From Chitinispirillales bacterium ANBcel5 (GTDB lineage: Bacteria; Fibrobacterota; Chitinivibrionia; Chitinivibrionales; Chitinispirillaceae): a stretch of 64,000 nucleotides of DNA. Made by a program: the position numbers and the translations under genes. A model generated the notes under the pieces. It was given only the letters and a program-made list of their open reading frames with translations, made no database searches and was not told the DNA's origin. Below are positions 36,840 through 46,051 of this stretch, piece after piece (position 1 is the stretch's first letter; each line of letters starts with the position of its first letter). Location: contig JARUKZ010000001.1 in the NCBI GenBank assembly GCA_029688955.1, positions 62,001 through 126,000 on the forward strand, given 5' to 3'.

Positions 36840-37325
36840 AAGTCCCCCCTTCTGCGTCTCTGCGTGAAACGCTCTCCCTTCTCTCTTTCGCTGCGGGAAC
36901 TAATTCAGTGCCCTGCCTAAGCCATGCTTAAAGGAGTACTTCAACCCCTCCCATTCCTCTCCGCGCCTCTGCGTCTCTGCGTGAAACGCTCTCCCTTCTC
37001 TCTCCCGCCGCGAGAACTAATTCAGTGTGCTGCCTAAGCCATGCTTAAAGGAGTACTTCAACCCCTCCCATTCCTCTCCGCGCCTCCGCGTCTCTGCGTG
37101 AAACGCTCTCTCTTCTCTCTCCCGCCGCGAGACTAATTCAGTGTGCTGCCTAAGCCATGCTTAAAGGAGTACTTCAACCCCTCCCATTCCTCTCCGCGCC
37201 TCCGCGTCTCTGCGTGAAACGCTCTCTCTTCTCTCTCCCGCCGCGAGACTAATTCAGTGCCCTGCCTAAGACATGCTTAAAGGAGCACTTCAACCTCTCC
37301 CATTCCTCTCTGCGCCTCTGCATCC
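36840..37325. repeat. 116/117-bp tandem repeat, four copies
   Basis: TAATTCAGTG recurs at 36901, 37018, 37134 and 37250 (intervals 117, 116, 116). Each unit holds TGCCTAAGCCATGCTTAAAG and a tract rich in CTCTGCGTCTCTGCGTGAAA. The reverse complement of that tract is the CGCAGAGACGCAGAG word of the R3 family, so the two share a building block. The array ends at the 3' side of the MBL gene. Confidence 0.9.
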
Positions 37326-37331
37326 TTGTAT

Positions 37332-38168
37332 TCAAAGCTCGATTTCAAAACCGGTTCCAACAGCAAAACACTCCGTAGATGAGCAGTGAGTGCGAAGATA
37401 TTCCTGTGCGGTTTCGGTAAAAAGATCCATCTGATCATCTGTTCTCTGGGCGTTAATATGAAATAATCCAAGCTGATCAACCTGCGCCTGGTGAGCAAGT
37501 TTTACCACATCGTTAAGTTTCGAGTGTCCCCATCCCTTAAAGTGCGGGTACTCCGTACTGTCAAACTCAGCGTCATGAAGCAGCAGGTCTGCATAACTGC
37601 AGAAATCAACATAGGTTTCAAACTTTTCCCCATCAGGGTATTTTCGCCCAAGCTCATTATCGGTCATGAATACAAACGATTTACCATTTTCTTCGAAGCG
37701 AAACCCTAATCCGCCATTAGGATGATTCAAATTAACAGGTGTTATGGTAACAGATCCTATGGTAAATGGTTTTAAGTCAATGTCGATATAGGTTACATTT
37801 GAAGGTATATTGGATAATTTGGCAGGGAAAAAAGGTTCATTGATAATTTTTTCAAGTGTGTGCCTGACACCTTTACCTGTAAAAGGATAGCCATAAATAC
37901 TTATTTGAGCTTCATTTGTGTAAAGAGGTTTAAAGAACGGAAACCCTATAATATGATCAAGGTGAAAATGAGTAAAAATGAGGTGAATATGTGGATTTTC
38001 CTTTAAACTGATTTGGTTAAGGTGACGGATACCGCTTCCTGCATCAATTATTATTCTCTCCCCACTATTTGTTTGGATTTCCATGCAGGTGGTATCACCA
38101 CCATATTTAAGGAACTCTTTTCCGCTCACCGGAAGCCCGCCACGTGATCCCCAGCAATGAATCAACAT
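37332..38168 (-). CDS. Metallo-beta-lactamase-fold hydrolase (RNase Z/phosphodiesterase-like)
   Basis: This 278-residue protein starts MLIHCWGSRGGLPVSG, typical of the MBL subgroup related to RNase Z and cAMP phosphodiesterases. It has YGGDTTCMEI, the zinc motif THFHLDH near residue 66-72, a later His in NLNHPNGG, Asp in MTDNE, and GHS (HFKGWGHSKL) near 215. It lacks the RNase Z exosite arm. It is probably a cytoplasmic phosphodiesterase; the substrate is unknown. The 3' end abuts the 116-bp repeat array. Confidence 0.8.
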   Translation of the reverse strand: MLIHCWGSRGGLPVSGKEFLKYGGDTTCMEIQTNSGERIIIDAGSGIRHLNQISLKENPHIHLIFTHFHLDHIIGFPFFKPLYTNEAQISIYGYPFTGKGVRHTLEKIINEPFFPAKLSNIPSNVTYIDIDLKPFTIGSVTITPVNLNHPNGGLGFRFEENGKSFVFMTDNELGRKYPDGEKFETYVDFCSYADLLLHDAEFDSTEYPHFKGWGHSKLNDVVKLAHQAQVDQLGLFHINAQRTDDQMDLFTETAQEYLRTHCSSTECFAVGTGFEIEL

Positions 38169-38472
38169 CGGTTTAACCTTTTAAATTGAAGTTTAGTGGA
38201 ACGGTAAACATACTTTATTATACCCGATAGCTCCATTTATTGGAAGAGAAAAAACGTTTTAGAAACTATTTTCTGACGTTTCCTGTATCTATTCCTTAAC
38301 AAGAGTGAAGCGAGGGGTGCTCTAATCTAAGATAATTCTTAGCACCTTTGCCCTCAAGATCTTTAACACAGCTATGCCCCCTTTGCAGCAATTAATTTAA
38401 CAGCCAATAAAAAAATTGCTTCCAGGATCAAAAAAAGGCTATTTTTATGAAGACCAGAAAAAAGGAGAATGT

Positions 38473-39288
38473 ATGCAAAGACTTCAGGAAAAGATACAGG
38501 ATTATTCAGATAAAGAACTTCTGAAACAATATTATCACCATAGTAGTGAATACACTCCGGAAGCGCTTTCGGTGATGCAGCAGGAGATTGCCCGTCGCAA
38601 TATTGATGAGGATGCGATTCGCCAGCAGCTGACCGATCCCCAGGAGATGAGCGGACAGGAAAGGGCTTTGCGCAATAATCCTGAAGATTTCATCGAGTTT
38701 CAGCACAGCTTCATCAAAGCTGATATTCTTTTGGCATACACCATACTGACGGATCACGAGGTAGTCTTTTTCATCGATAAAAAGGAAACGCAAGAGGATG
38801 CTGAGGATGAAACGGATACTCCAATACTTTTTGTGATCAAGGTGCATAAGGACTATGTTGAAGCAGCAGAGAAAGCCTTAGAGGAACATTTCATAGTTGA
38901 GGGTGAATGCTACGCCCTTAAGCATCAGGGTGTTAAAGACCGCCTGAAAGCGTTTAATTTTCACGATGTTCAGATTAGTCAAAAAGCGGCGATGGAGCAG
39001 CTTGAAGTCACATTTTCACCCTCTGAAACAAACTCGATTATCAGTCTGGGGAAACGGTTGCTTGAAGAAGCCGATGAGATCGAGCAGAGTCAGCAACGAG
39101 TCATTTTCCATTACGATACAATTGAAGAACTCGTGGAGAAGCTGGAACAAAGTGACAACTACACCCTCTGCAGAGCAGAGCTGCTTGCAATTCTTGAAAT
39201 CGCTCAGGTGTACTGTGATGATCCCGATTTTCCGCACAGCATGGAAGAAACCGCGTCCTCTCTGCTTTCGTTCTTTCTGGATATCTAA
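38473..39288 (+). CDS. Protein of unknown function
   Basis: This protein has 271 residues from ATG 38473, chosen for AAAGGAG 8-12 nt upstream; an in-frame start at 38416 is less likely. The N-terminus (YSDKELLKQYYHHSSEYTPE) is helical. A central acidic stretch (QEDAEDETD) follows a segment like DUF2007 signal-transducing folds (ADILLAYTILTDHEVVFFID). The C-terminus is helical. There is no signal peptide or TM segment, so it is cytoplasmic. It converges with the next gene with no gap. I cannot assign a function. Confidence 0.7.
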   Translation: MQRLQEKIQDYSDKELLKQYYHHSSEYTPEALSVMQQEIARRNIDEDAIRQQLTDPQEMSGQERALRNNPEDFIEFQHSFIKADILLAYTILTDHEVVFFIDKKETQEDAEDETDTPILFVIKVHKDYVEAAEKALEEHFIVEGECYALKHQGVKDRLKAFNFHDVQISQKAAMEQLEVTFSPSETNSIISLGKRLLEEADEIEQSQQRVIFHYDTIEELVEKLEQSDNYTLCRAELLAILEIAQVYCDDPDFPHSMEETASSLLSFFLDI

Positions 39289-40512
39289 TCAATCCAGGTG
39301 AATAATGGTCGCGTCCTCTCTAAAACGCCTGAGGGAGTTCAGGGAAGTAGTGGAATCGCCATGCAGAATCATCTCACTGCCACTGTCGGTCGATACATAC
39401 AGAGAGATGTTGGGGGAGTTACAGATCGTGCGAAGTCCTTTAACTATATGGAAGGCATCTTTGATCAACTGCTCTTTTCCTTTGCGACCGGTTACATATT
39501 CCACCTGATAGGTGCCTCTGTCTGTTACACTGAAATTTAACAGTGAACCATAATCTTCAATCAGTGATGATGCGGAGTAGATAGAGTTTCCGAAATGCTC
39601 TTCCATGTCGGCTATTGTACGCCGCGTCTCCTGGTGCATTCCTGCTTCGCGGTAGGAGTTTATAAGTCCGTACCAGGCATTAATATTGTTTTTATTGAAC
39701 GAGAGGGCAATCTTGTAGAAGTTTATCGCTTTGAGGTGATCACGGCTGATACTCCTGGCCGAATCTACAAAGGCAGTGGAGCGTTTCTTCTCTGAACGGC
39801 TTGCCTGATTAGCTCCTGCGGGGGTGCCCGCCAGCGGTGTTCCAACTGAGCTCATTGAAGTGCCTTTGGATGTATGTCCTCCCCCAGAGGGCTGCCTGTT
39901 GAAAGAGGGGGTTTGTGATTTATTGGTCGCAAACCTGGTGCTTCGGCCGCCAAACTGGGTTGTTACAAAAGCAAGCAGTACGATAAAAAGAAAAGCAAAA
40001 ATCAAAAATTTTGTGTTTGAGGGTGAATCAATGTCGCCTTTTTTCTCTGGCCCTAAAAGTCTACGCGGAACAAAAAACGTGTGGTTTTTCTTTTGTGTGC
40101 TGTTTTGCTCCAGAGCGTTGCTGCTCTTTTGAGGTGATTTTTTTTCCTCCTCCTTTGGCGTATCCTTTTGAAGTGTGAGCACTTCCTTTATGGCATCATC
40201 TTCTGAAGACGCATCGTCGACCGTTGATTCTTCTGCGGGTTCAGTTTGTGCTGCCTGCGCATCACCCTTTTCAGGAGCCTTGAGTTGTGACTTATATAAT
40301 CTGAATTTGACTTCAAACTTCATGAGCGTTTCAGCGTGTTTGGCCAGCGTCTCTTTGTCCCTGGAAACCAAAACCTGAACAGGAAGGTTAAGAACCAGTT
40401 CCATAGCTTTGTGCAGAGGAACAGAGGGGCTGGTAGTAGCAATCATGCGTGCAACTATCAGTCGGGCTTTCTGAGTTGGAATTTTGGTCACATACAGGTC
40501 GAATAATTGCAT
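39289..40512 (-). CDS. Membrane-anchored protein with L7/L12-like N-terminus and TPR-like C-terminus
   Basis: This protein has 407 residues. The first 75 (TKIPTQKARLIVARMIATT, then NLPVQVLVSRDKETLAKHAE) resemble the ribosomal L7/L12 C-terminal fold. An acidic, Lys/Gln-rich disordered part follows. A single TM helix (FLIFAFLFIVLLAFVTTQF) spans about 168-186. A Ser/Gly-rich linker leads to a helical repeat (HLKAINFYKIALSFNKNNIN) typical of TPR, and a C-terminal domain. The function is unknown. It is tail-to-tail with 38473. Confidence 0.7.
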   Translation of the reverse strand: MQLFDLYVTKIPTQKARLIVARMIATTSPSVPLHKAMELVLNLPVQVLVSRDKETLAKHAETLMKFEVKFRLYKSQLKAPEKGDAQAAQTEPAEESTVDDASSEDDAIKEVLTLQKDTPKEEEKKSPQKSSNALEQNSTQKKNHTFFVPRRLLGPEKKGDIDSPSNTKFLIFAFLFIVLLAFVTTQFGGRSTRFATNKSQTPSFNRQPSGGGHTSKGTSMSSVGTPLAGTPAGANQASRSEKKRSTAFVDSARSISRDHLKAINFYKIALSFNKNNINAWYGLINSYREAGMHQETRRTIADMEEHFGNSIYSASSLIEDYGSLLNFSVTDRGTYQVEYVTGRKGKEQLIKDAFHIVKGLRTICNSPNISLYVSTDSGSEMILHGDSTTSLNSLRRFREDATIIHLD

Positions 40513-40624
40513 ACATTAACCTCTGCTGCTATGATATCTATTATATCGGCTTTTTACAATGAAAGGTTGAGAGGTGTTTTCTCAGTGTGATTAAACTGTT
40601 GCACACGGTGCTTTGGTGGGTTAT

Positions 40625-41551
40625 TTATAAATGGTTGGTTCTGTTAAACAGCGAGGAATCTTCCAGAATACGACAGGCTTCATCAAGATTACCCTCTTCT
40701 ATTCGCTTTATGGAAAAACCCCGTCGCTCCATACCTCTGAACCAGGTGTTTTGTCTCTTTGCGAGCCTGAAAATACTCTGTCTGAGGTCGATGTACATCT
40801 GCTGGTAATCGCACTCTCCCAGCAGGTATCTTGCGATATAACGGTACTCCATCCCAAACAATTCAAGCCTCTCTTGGGTTATACCATTTTCTATAAGTCT
40901 GCTAACTTCTTCGATCATCCCACTCTCTAATCTGCTTTTGAGTCTGAGTTCTATTCGCTCCTTTAGCTTCTCTCTCTCCCAGGTAACATACAGAATCAGT
41001 GGGGCAATAGAGGGCTTTGATAGTTTCTGTTTCTCACCTAAGCTGGCTCTGGCAACTTCAAGCGCTCGCACAATTCGTTTTTTGGAGCTAAGGTCGGTAT
41101 CGTTGAATAGTGTGCTATTTTCCTTTTTTAGTTGTTCGATGAGCTGTTCTTTATCCTGAAGCATAAGGTGTTTTCTGAGTTCGGGATTCTCGGGAACAGG
41201 TGGAATGGTGTAGTGTTTCAGCACTGCTTCAAGATAAAGGCCCGTACCACCTACTGCTATAGCTGATTTTTTTCTCTTTGTGATTTGATTAAAGCAATGG
41301 TAGAAATCGCGCTGATAATCATAAAGAGTATAGATTTGAGAGGGATGGGCTATATCTATAAGGTGGTAGGGTATGGAACCCCTTTCTGTTTGATATTCAT
41401 CAAGATCCTTTCCAGTCCCTATGTCCATGCCTTTATAGACCTGACGTGAATCCACGGAGATAATCTCCCCATCGAGGAGTATTGCGATTTGAACTCCCAG
41501 GCGGGTTTTCCCTGAAGCGGTGGGGCCACAAACAACTACACAGTTAAACAT
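40625..41551 (-). CDS. miaA: tRNA dimethylallyltransferase
   Basis: This 308-residue enzyme adds a dimethylallyl group to N6 of A37 in tRNAs reading UNN codons. The P-loop GPTASGKT lies at residues 9-16. SVDSRQVYKGMDIGTGK, PYHLIDIAHPSQIYTLYDY and AVGGTGLYLEAVLK follow in the family order. The length matches other MiaA. It is a single gene, with no hfq nearby. Confidence 0.95.
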   Translation of the reverse strand: MFNCVVVCGPTASGKTRLGVQIAILLDGEIISVDSRQVYKGMDIGTGKDLDEYQTERGSIPYHLIDIAHPSQIYTLYDYQRDFYHCFNQITKRKKSAIAVGGTGLYLEAVLKHYTIPPVPENPELRKHLMLQDKEQLIEQLKKENSTLFNDTDLSSKKRIVRALEVARASLGEKQKLSKPSIAPLILYVTWEREKLKERIELRLKSRLESGMIEEVSRLIENGITQERLELFGMEYRYIARYLLGECDYQQMYIDLRQSIFRLAKRQNTWFRGMERRGFSIKRIEEGNLDEACRILEDSSLFNRTNHL

Positions 41552-41706
41552 GGTTTAAAGTCCATAGAAAAAGGTAATGCTACAGTAATAAAAATACAAC
41601 AGAGTAGGTGCAGAGTGCATAATATGGTTTAAATCCTTGAACCTTCTTTATAAAAGTCATATAATTTTTAGAAATAAGAGGATAGTATACCGATAGTGGA
41701 GCAAAC

Positions 41707-42405
41707 ATGAAATCTCAATGCTCTTTAGTTCCGGCGATAGTGGTTCTATTTATTATATCCTGTGTGATGCCGGGTGCTAATTCGGTTGAGGAGGGTAGAA
41801 TCAGTTTGTTAAAGCAAGGTGATACGCTTTCGGGGTTTGAAAAAATTGTGGTACATTTCTCCCAACCAGTTAAAGAGCCTGAGCAGGTGTGTTTTACATT
41901 TGACCCTCCGCTTTTTTCTCATAGTTTTCGGTTCAGTGAAACTGCAGACAAAGCCTATATAGATCCCGGTGAGCCTATGAAAGGGGGGCATACCTATACT
42001 CTTACCCTGTGTAACGGTGTGTATTCTGTAGATGGTAAGCAATTTAAGGGTGAAAATGCCAGGATTACTTTCCATACCCATCCAATTGAACAGGAACCAA
42101 ATGATACACCACAACTGGCAGACACGATATATGATCAGATGAGCGCGACGCTTTCGACCAGTACAGATGTAGACTGGTTTGTAATTGGCGATACGGGTGT
42201 ATATGGCTTTGAATTCTCCCAGTACGATTTACTGTGCAGTGTAGTGGTTATGGATAGCAGTGAAAACACAATCAGTGAAACGATAACAGATAAGAATACA
42301 ATAATTACAATACCAGCCGAATTTTCTCCGCCAGTTTTTATCGCGGTGAACTCTTTTCAGAACTGGAATGGCGGGTATTATCATATCAGATTGAAACGGG
42401 AATAG
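41707..42405 (+). CDS. Lipoprotein with Big_5-like and PPC-like domains
   Basis: This 232-residue protein has a signal with lipobox (FIISC, Cys19). Residues about 30-125 resemble a bacterial Ig-like Big_5 domain (LSGFEKIVVHFSQPVKEPEQ). The part EQEPNDTPQLADTI ... DVDWFVI at about 130-170 matches pre-peptidase C-terminal (PPC) beta folds of secreted proteins. The stop lies 1 nt before the ATG of the next gene, so the two are coupled. The precise role is unknown. Confidence 0.7.
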   Translation: MKSQCSLVPAIVVLFIISCVMPGANSVEEGRISLLKQGDTLSGFEKIVVHFSQPVKEPEQVCFTFDPPLFSHSFRFSETADKAYIDPGEPMKGGHTYTLTLCNGVYSVDGKQFKGENARITFHTHPIEQEPNDTPQLADTIYDQMSATLSTSTDVDWFVIGDTGVYGFEFSQYDLLCSVVVMDSSENTISETITDKNTIITIPAEFSPPVFIAVNSFQNWNGGYYHIRLKRE

Positions 42406-42406
42406 G

Positions 42407-44089
42407 ATGTTTACTCAAAAGTACGCCAAAGAGTTAAAAGAACTTTCTGCGGATACCCAGAACAAAACGTTACTTACTAATCTAAGTTCAGCATACTGGA
42501 GTTATCTGGCTGATACTTGTGGCTCTCTTTTACGAGATAAAAAAGATTTGGATCAGTTTTTATCCGATGAGTCTGATCTGATTAACTTTGGCCTCTGCTC
42601 TGAGCTTATTGAAGCCGAAAAGGTGAGTGATGAAATTTCTGATGGTCTGAACGGAAACCGAATTCCGGTTTACGATATAAGTAGTTGGTTAAAAGAGCTG
42701 GTTTCAAAGATTAAAGATGGTGATAAAAAGGAGCAGTTAGAGCGTGATCTGCATTTGGGGGAGATAAGGAAAAAGAAACTTGAGGCAGAGTTAAAGGATA
42801 TACAGTCTCAGAGATGTGCTATACTTGAGCAACATTTAAAAAAGAATAGCCGTGAATGGAAACGTCAAATAGAAGCACTTGAGAATACCGATAAGCTTCT
42901 GGGAGTAAGTATTAAGTCAAAGAAAGCAATTGCCCGGGGAAAATTTCTGTCAGTCGAAAGTAAACGGGAGCATTGTGTACGGGAAAAACAGCTAAGCAGT
43001 GAGCTTGAGAAAAGAGACTCTCTGTTTGGGAGTATGCCGGACCAGGAGACTGTTTTTACCCTGAAAAAACAGGCTAAATCAATTGAAGAGATCTTTATTA
43101 CTATTGCCGATTTGGAATATGCAATAGAAAAGATGAGTGCTGAGCTGATAGATCTGGAGAAAAAATCTGACCAGATGTCGCCCCTTGAGATGGAAAACAG
43201 AGTAAAACGTGAGATAGAGTACTTACGTGATATGGCAAAACTTTCGGCTAAACGGCTTCACTTAGATACGGTGGCGCTGTTGAAATCGGGTGATAAATAC
43301 TTAACGGGTAAAATGCTTGGTGAATATGTAAACAGAATTCTTGAGTTCGATCCCCATATTTTTCACAATGACAGGGTAAATATTTTCGGCAAGCCTTCTA
43401 TTCTGGTTGTTCCCGGATGTGGCAACTCCCTTTATGATTGGAAGAATAACAGAATTATTATACCCCTTACAGCTCCGTCAGGAAATTTTATGGCATCTGT
43501 TGCATGCGCAATAATTGAATATCGCCTGGATGTTGATGAAGATAAAAAACTTCTTACATCCTACAATCAGATACCTGAATTAAAAGGGATCAGGTCGGTG
43601 TTTCAGCTTCGTAACAGGCTAATAAAAGATTATATAGGGTGGATGACAAGTGAGTACAAGGGGTACAGGATCTTATCCAAAGACGTAAAGGCATGGTTTG
43701 AGCACGAAATCGCCCCGCCAGGAAATGACATCTATACACCACCTGAGCTTCAGAGGTATGCTGTTTCCGGTGAAGCGTATAAGAAGCTGCTCGAAGAGAT
43801 GGAGGAGAAGGCAAAAGATGTTGAACAATGCAGCGCAGAGGAACTGTGGAAAGGAAGCATACTGTTTTATCAGCAGGGTAAATATGATAAGGCCCTTGAT
43901 TTAATCAATGTGCTTGTAAAGAGAGAGCCTGAAAACCATCTTGCTCTGTATAACCGGGGCCACATTGCTGTAAAACAGATGAATAAAACAGTAGCAATCG
44001 AATCCTTTAATGAGTATAGCAGAATGAATCCTCAGAGTTGGTGGGCCAGAATGGCACGTGATCATGTAAGGAGACTTCAGGCGGGCTGA
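42407..44089 (+). CDS. Coiled-coil/TPR protein of unknown function
   Basis: This 560-residue protein has no signal peptide. A long charged helical region, probably coiled coil, spans about 105-300 (LERDLHLGEIRKKKLEAELK). A middle domain contains GKPSILVVPGCGNSLYDW and a hydrophobic helix ASVACAIIEYRL. Two TPR units end the protein (GSILFYQQGKYDKALDLINV, LYNRGHIAVKQMNKTVAIES). It is co-transcribed with the upstream lipoprotein. No enzymatic motif is visible. Confidence 0.7.
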   Translation: MFTQKYAKELKELSADTQNKTLLTNLSSAYWSYLADTCGSLLRDKKDLDQFLSDESDLINFGLCSELIEAEKVSDEISDGLNGNRIPVYDISSWLKELVSKIKDGDKKEQLERDLHLGEIRKKKLEAELKDIQSQRCAILEQHLKKNSREWKRQIEALENTDKLLGVSIKSKKAIARGKFLSVESKREHCVREKQLSSELEKRDSLFGSMPDQETVFTLKKQAKSIEEIFITIADLEYAIEKMSAELIDLEKKSDQMSPLEMENRVKREIEYLRDMAKLSAKRLHLDTVALLKSGDKYLTGKMLGEYVNRILEFDPHIFHNDRVNIFGKPSILVVPGCGNSLYDWKNNRIIIPLTAPSGNFMASVACAIIEYRLDVDEDKKLLTSYNQIPELKGIRSVFQLRNRLIKDYIGWMTSEYKGYRILSKDVKAWFEHEIAPPGNDIYTPPELQRYAVSGEAYKKLLEEMEEKAKDVEQCSAEELWKGSILFYQQGKYDKALDLINVLVKREPENHLALYNRGHIAVKQMNKTVAIESFNEYSRMNPQSWWARMARDHVRRLQAG

Positions 44090-44151
44090 GTGTATCAGCC
44101 CCGGTTTCCCCTCTCATGACCCCGTAACTTCTGTTTATTACCGATAAAACG

Positions 44152-46050
44152 CTATCCGGCAGATATCTTAACGCTTTTTATCTCTTTGTTTGCAAGGCGT
44201 ACACCGGCTGCTTTGCAACCTTTAACCTGGTAGTCGTTAAGCATGAAAGTTTCATCAAGCACTTTAAGGCGCGGTTTGGGTTTGTACTGTAGAGTAACAA
44301 CAGCTTTGGAGTCTGTTGTTAGTTTAAGAATAGTACATTTGTCAGGGACTAACTGGTAGCCTCTGTTTAGAATAAATTTATCAATTTTACATCGTTTAAG
44401 ATAGGGGAGTTTAGTTTTATTGTCGCGGTATATAACGTTAAAGACCAGATCCTTATCGACAAACCCGCAATAAAGCATACCCTTATCCACAAACAGTTTG
44501 TCGGGTACATCCATCACCGAGTAAGCACCGGATTTTCTGATAACAAGTACCCTGTCATACTGAGAGACATCAAAGAGAACGTTTCCGTTGACCTGGTAGC
44601 CAAGGTATCCTGTGTCTTTTTCGTATCGTAATTTAAGGTTACGCTGTGCTGCTTCACGAACGTCGACTTTTTTAAAAGACATGAGCTTTGTTCTGCGGGG
44701 GAACTGCTTTCCATACTTTTCAATCAGATCTTCAAGGAATGAGATCGCGTAATCGACTATTGCAGCGAGATGTTTTTTAATCTCTCTAAGCCTTCTTCTA
44801 ATATCACGCATCTCTTTTTGTGCTCTTTTAATATCGTAAGCGGATATCCTTCTGATAGGAATTTTAAGCAGCGTTTCCACATCTTCATCGGTTACTTCCC
44901 GCTTAATCTGGTTTTGAAAGGGCTTAAGTCCTTTATGTACTGCTTCAGTGACATCTTTTGCGGTAGTCTTTTGCTCAATTTTCTTGTAAATTCTGTTTTC
45001 AATAAATATTTGCTCAAGAGTTTTAGCGTGTAGCTTGTCATTAAGCTTTTTCTCTTCAAGCATAAGCTCTGCTTTTAAGATTTCCACCAATTGCTGTGAG
45101 TTGTGATGGATCACTTCTGAAGCAGTCATAACGGTAGGTTTATCATCGTTGTTAATCACCATCATATTCGCGGAGATGGATGATTCGCAGTCGGTGAAAG
45201 CGTACAGTGCGTCCACCGTATCTTCTGAGCGTATCCCGCGGGCGAGTCTGATTTCGATCTCAACATCTTCTGCTGTATAATCACTGATACCGGAGATTTT
45301 TAGTTTTCCTTTGCGTGTAGCAGTTTCTATTGAAGAGATAAGAGATTGGGTGGTTGTGCCATGAGGCAATTCTCTGATAACTATTCGTTTGGGGTCACTG
45401 GTGTCAAGCTTTGCCCGTACCAGAACCTTTCCGTTACCATCATCATACTCCGAAACGTCGGCGAACCCGCCGCATGCAAAATCCGGATAGACCAAAAACT
45501 GTTCACCTCTTAAAGCCGCGACCTGTGCTTCAAGTAACTCTTTAAGATTATGTGACAAAATCTTGGTTGACATTCCCACAGCAATACCTTCTGAGCCAAT
45601 GGCAAGAAGTACCGGTAGTTTTGATGGCAGTGTGAGAGGCTCTCTGTTTCTTCCGTCATAGGAGTCGAGAAACTCGGTTATTTCCGGATTAAAGAGCGTT
45701 TCGCGTGCAAGTGGCGAAAGCCGGCATTCGATATACCGAACGGCTGACGCGGGGTCACCGGTGAGAATGTTGCCAAAGTTACCCTGCTTATCAATAAACA
45801 TCTCTTTGTTTGATAAAGAAACCAGGGCATCACCAATGGATGCATCACCATGAGGATGGTATTTCATGCACTGTCCTACAACATTTGCCACCTTATGAAA
45901 CTTGCCATCATCAACTTCCCACAGTGTGTGCAGTATTCTTCTCTGAACAGGCTTAAGTCCATCATTGACATGAGGTATCGCACGATCTTTAATGACGTAG
46001 GATGCGTACTCAAGAAAGTTGTTATTGTAAATATTGTTTATAAAAGCCAT
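44152..46050 (-). CDS. parC: DNA topoisomerase IV subunit A (ParC-like)
   Basis: This 632-residue type IIA topoisomerase A subunit has YVIKDRAIPHVNDGLKPVQR at the N-terminus, YHPHGDASIGDALV, and the catalytic Tyr106 in SAVRYIECRLS. The C-terminal part is short with few beta-pinwheel blades, as in Bacteroidetes-type ParC rather than GyrA. It lies 1 nt after the B-subunit gene, so both are made together. It cuts and passes DNA to unlink daughter chromosomes. Confidence 0.88.
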   Translation of the reverse strand: MAFINNIYNNNFLEYASYVIKDRAIPHVNDGLKPVQRRILHTLWEVDDGKFHKVANVVGQCMKYHPHGDASIGDALVSLSNKEMFIDKQGNFGNILTGDPASAVRYIECRLSPLARETLFNPEITEFLDSYDGRNREPLTLPSKLPVLLAIGSEGIAVGMSTKILSHNLKELLEAQVAALRGEQFLVYPDFACGGFADVSEYDDGNGKVLVRAKLDTSDPKRIVIRELPHGTTTQSLISSIETATRKGKLKISGISDYTAEDVEIEIRLARGIRSEDTVDALYAFTDCESSISANMMVINNDDKPTVMTASEVIHHNSQQLVEILKAELMLEEKKLNDKLHAKTLEQIFIENRIYKKIEQKTTAKDVTEAVHKGLKPFQNQIKREVTDEDVETLLKIPIRRISAYDIKRAQKEMRDIRRRLREIKKHLAAIVDYAISFLEDLIEKYGKQFPRRTKLMSFKKVDVREAAQRNLKLRYEKDTGYLGYQVNGNVLFDVSQYDRVLVIRKSGAYSVMDVPDKLFVDKGMLYCGFVDKDLVFNVIYRDNKTKLPYLKRCKIDKFILNRGYQLVPDKCTILKLTTDSKAVVTLQYKPKPRLKVLDETFMLNDYQVKGCKAAGVRLANKEIKSVKISAG

Positions 46051-46051
46051 A

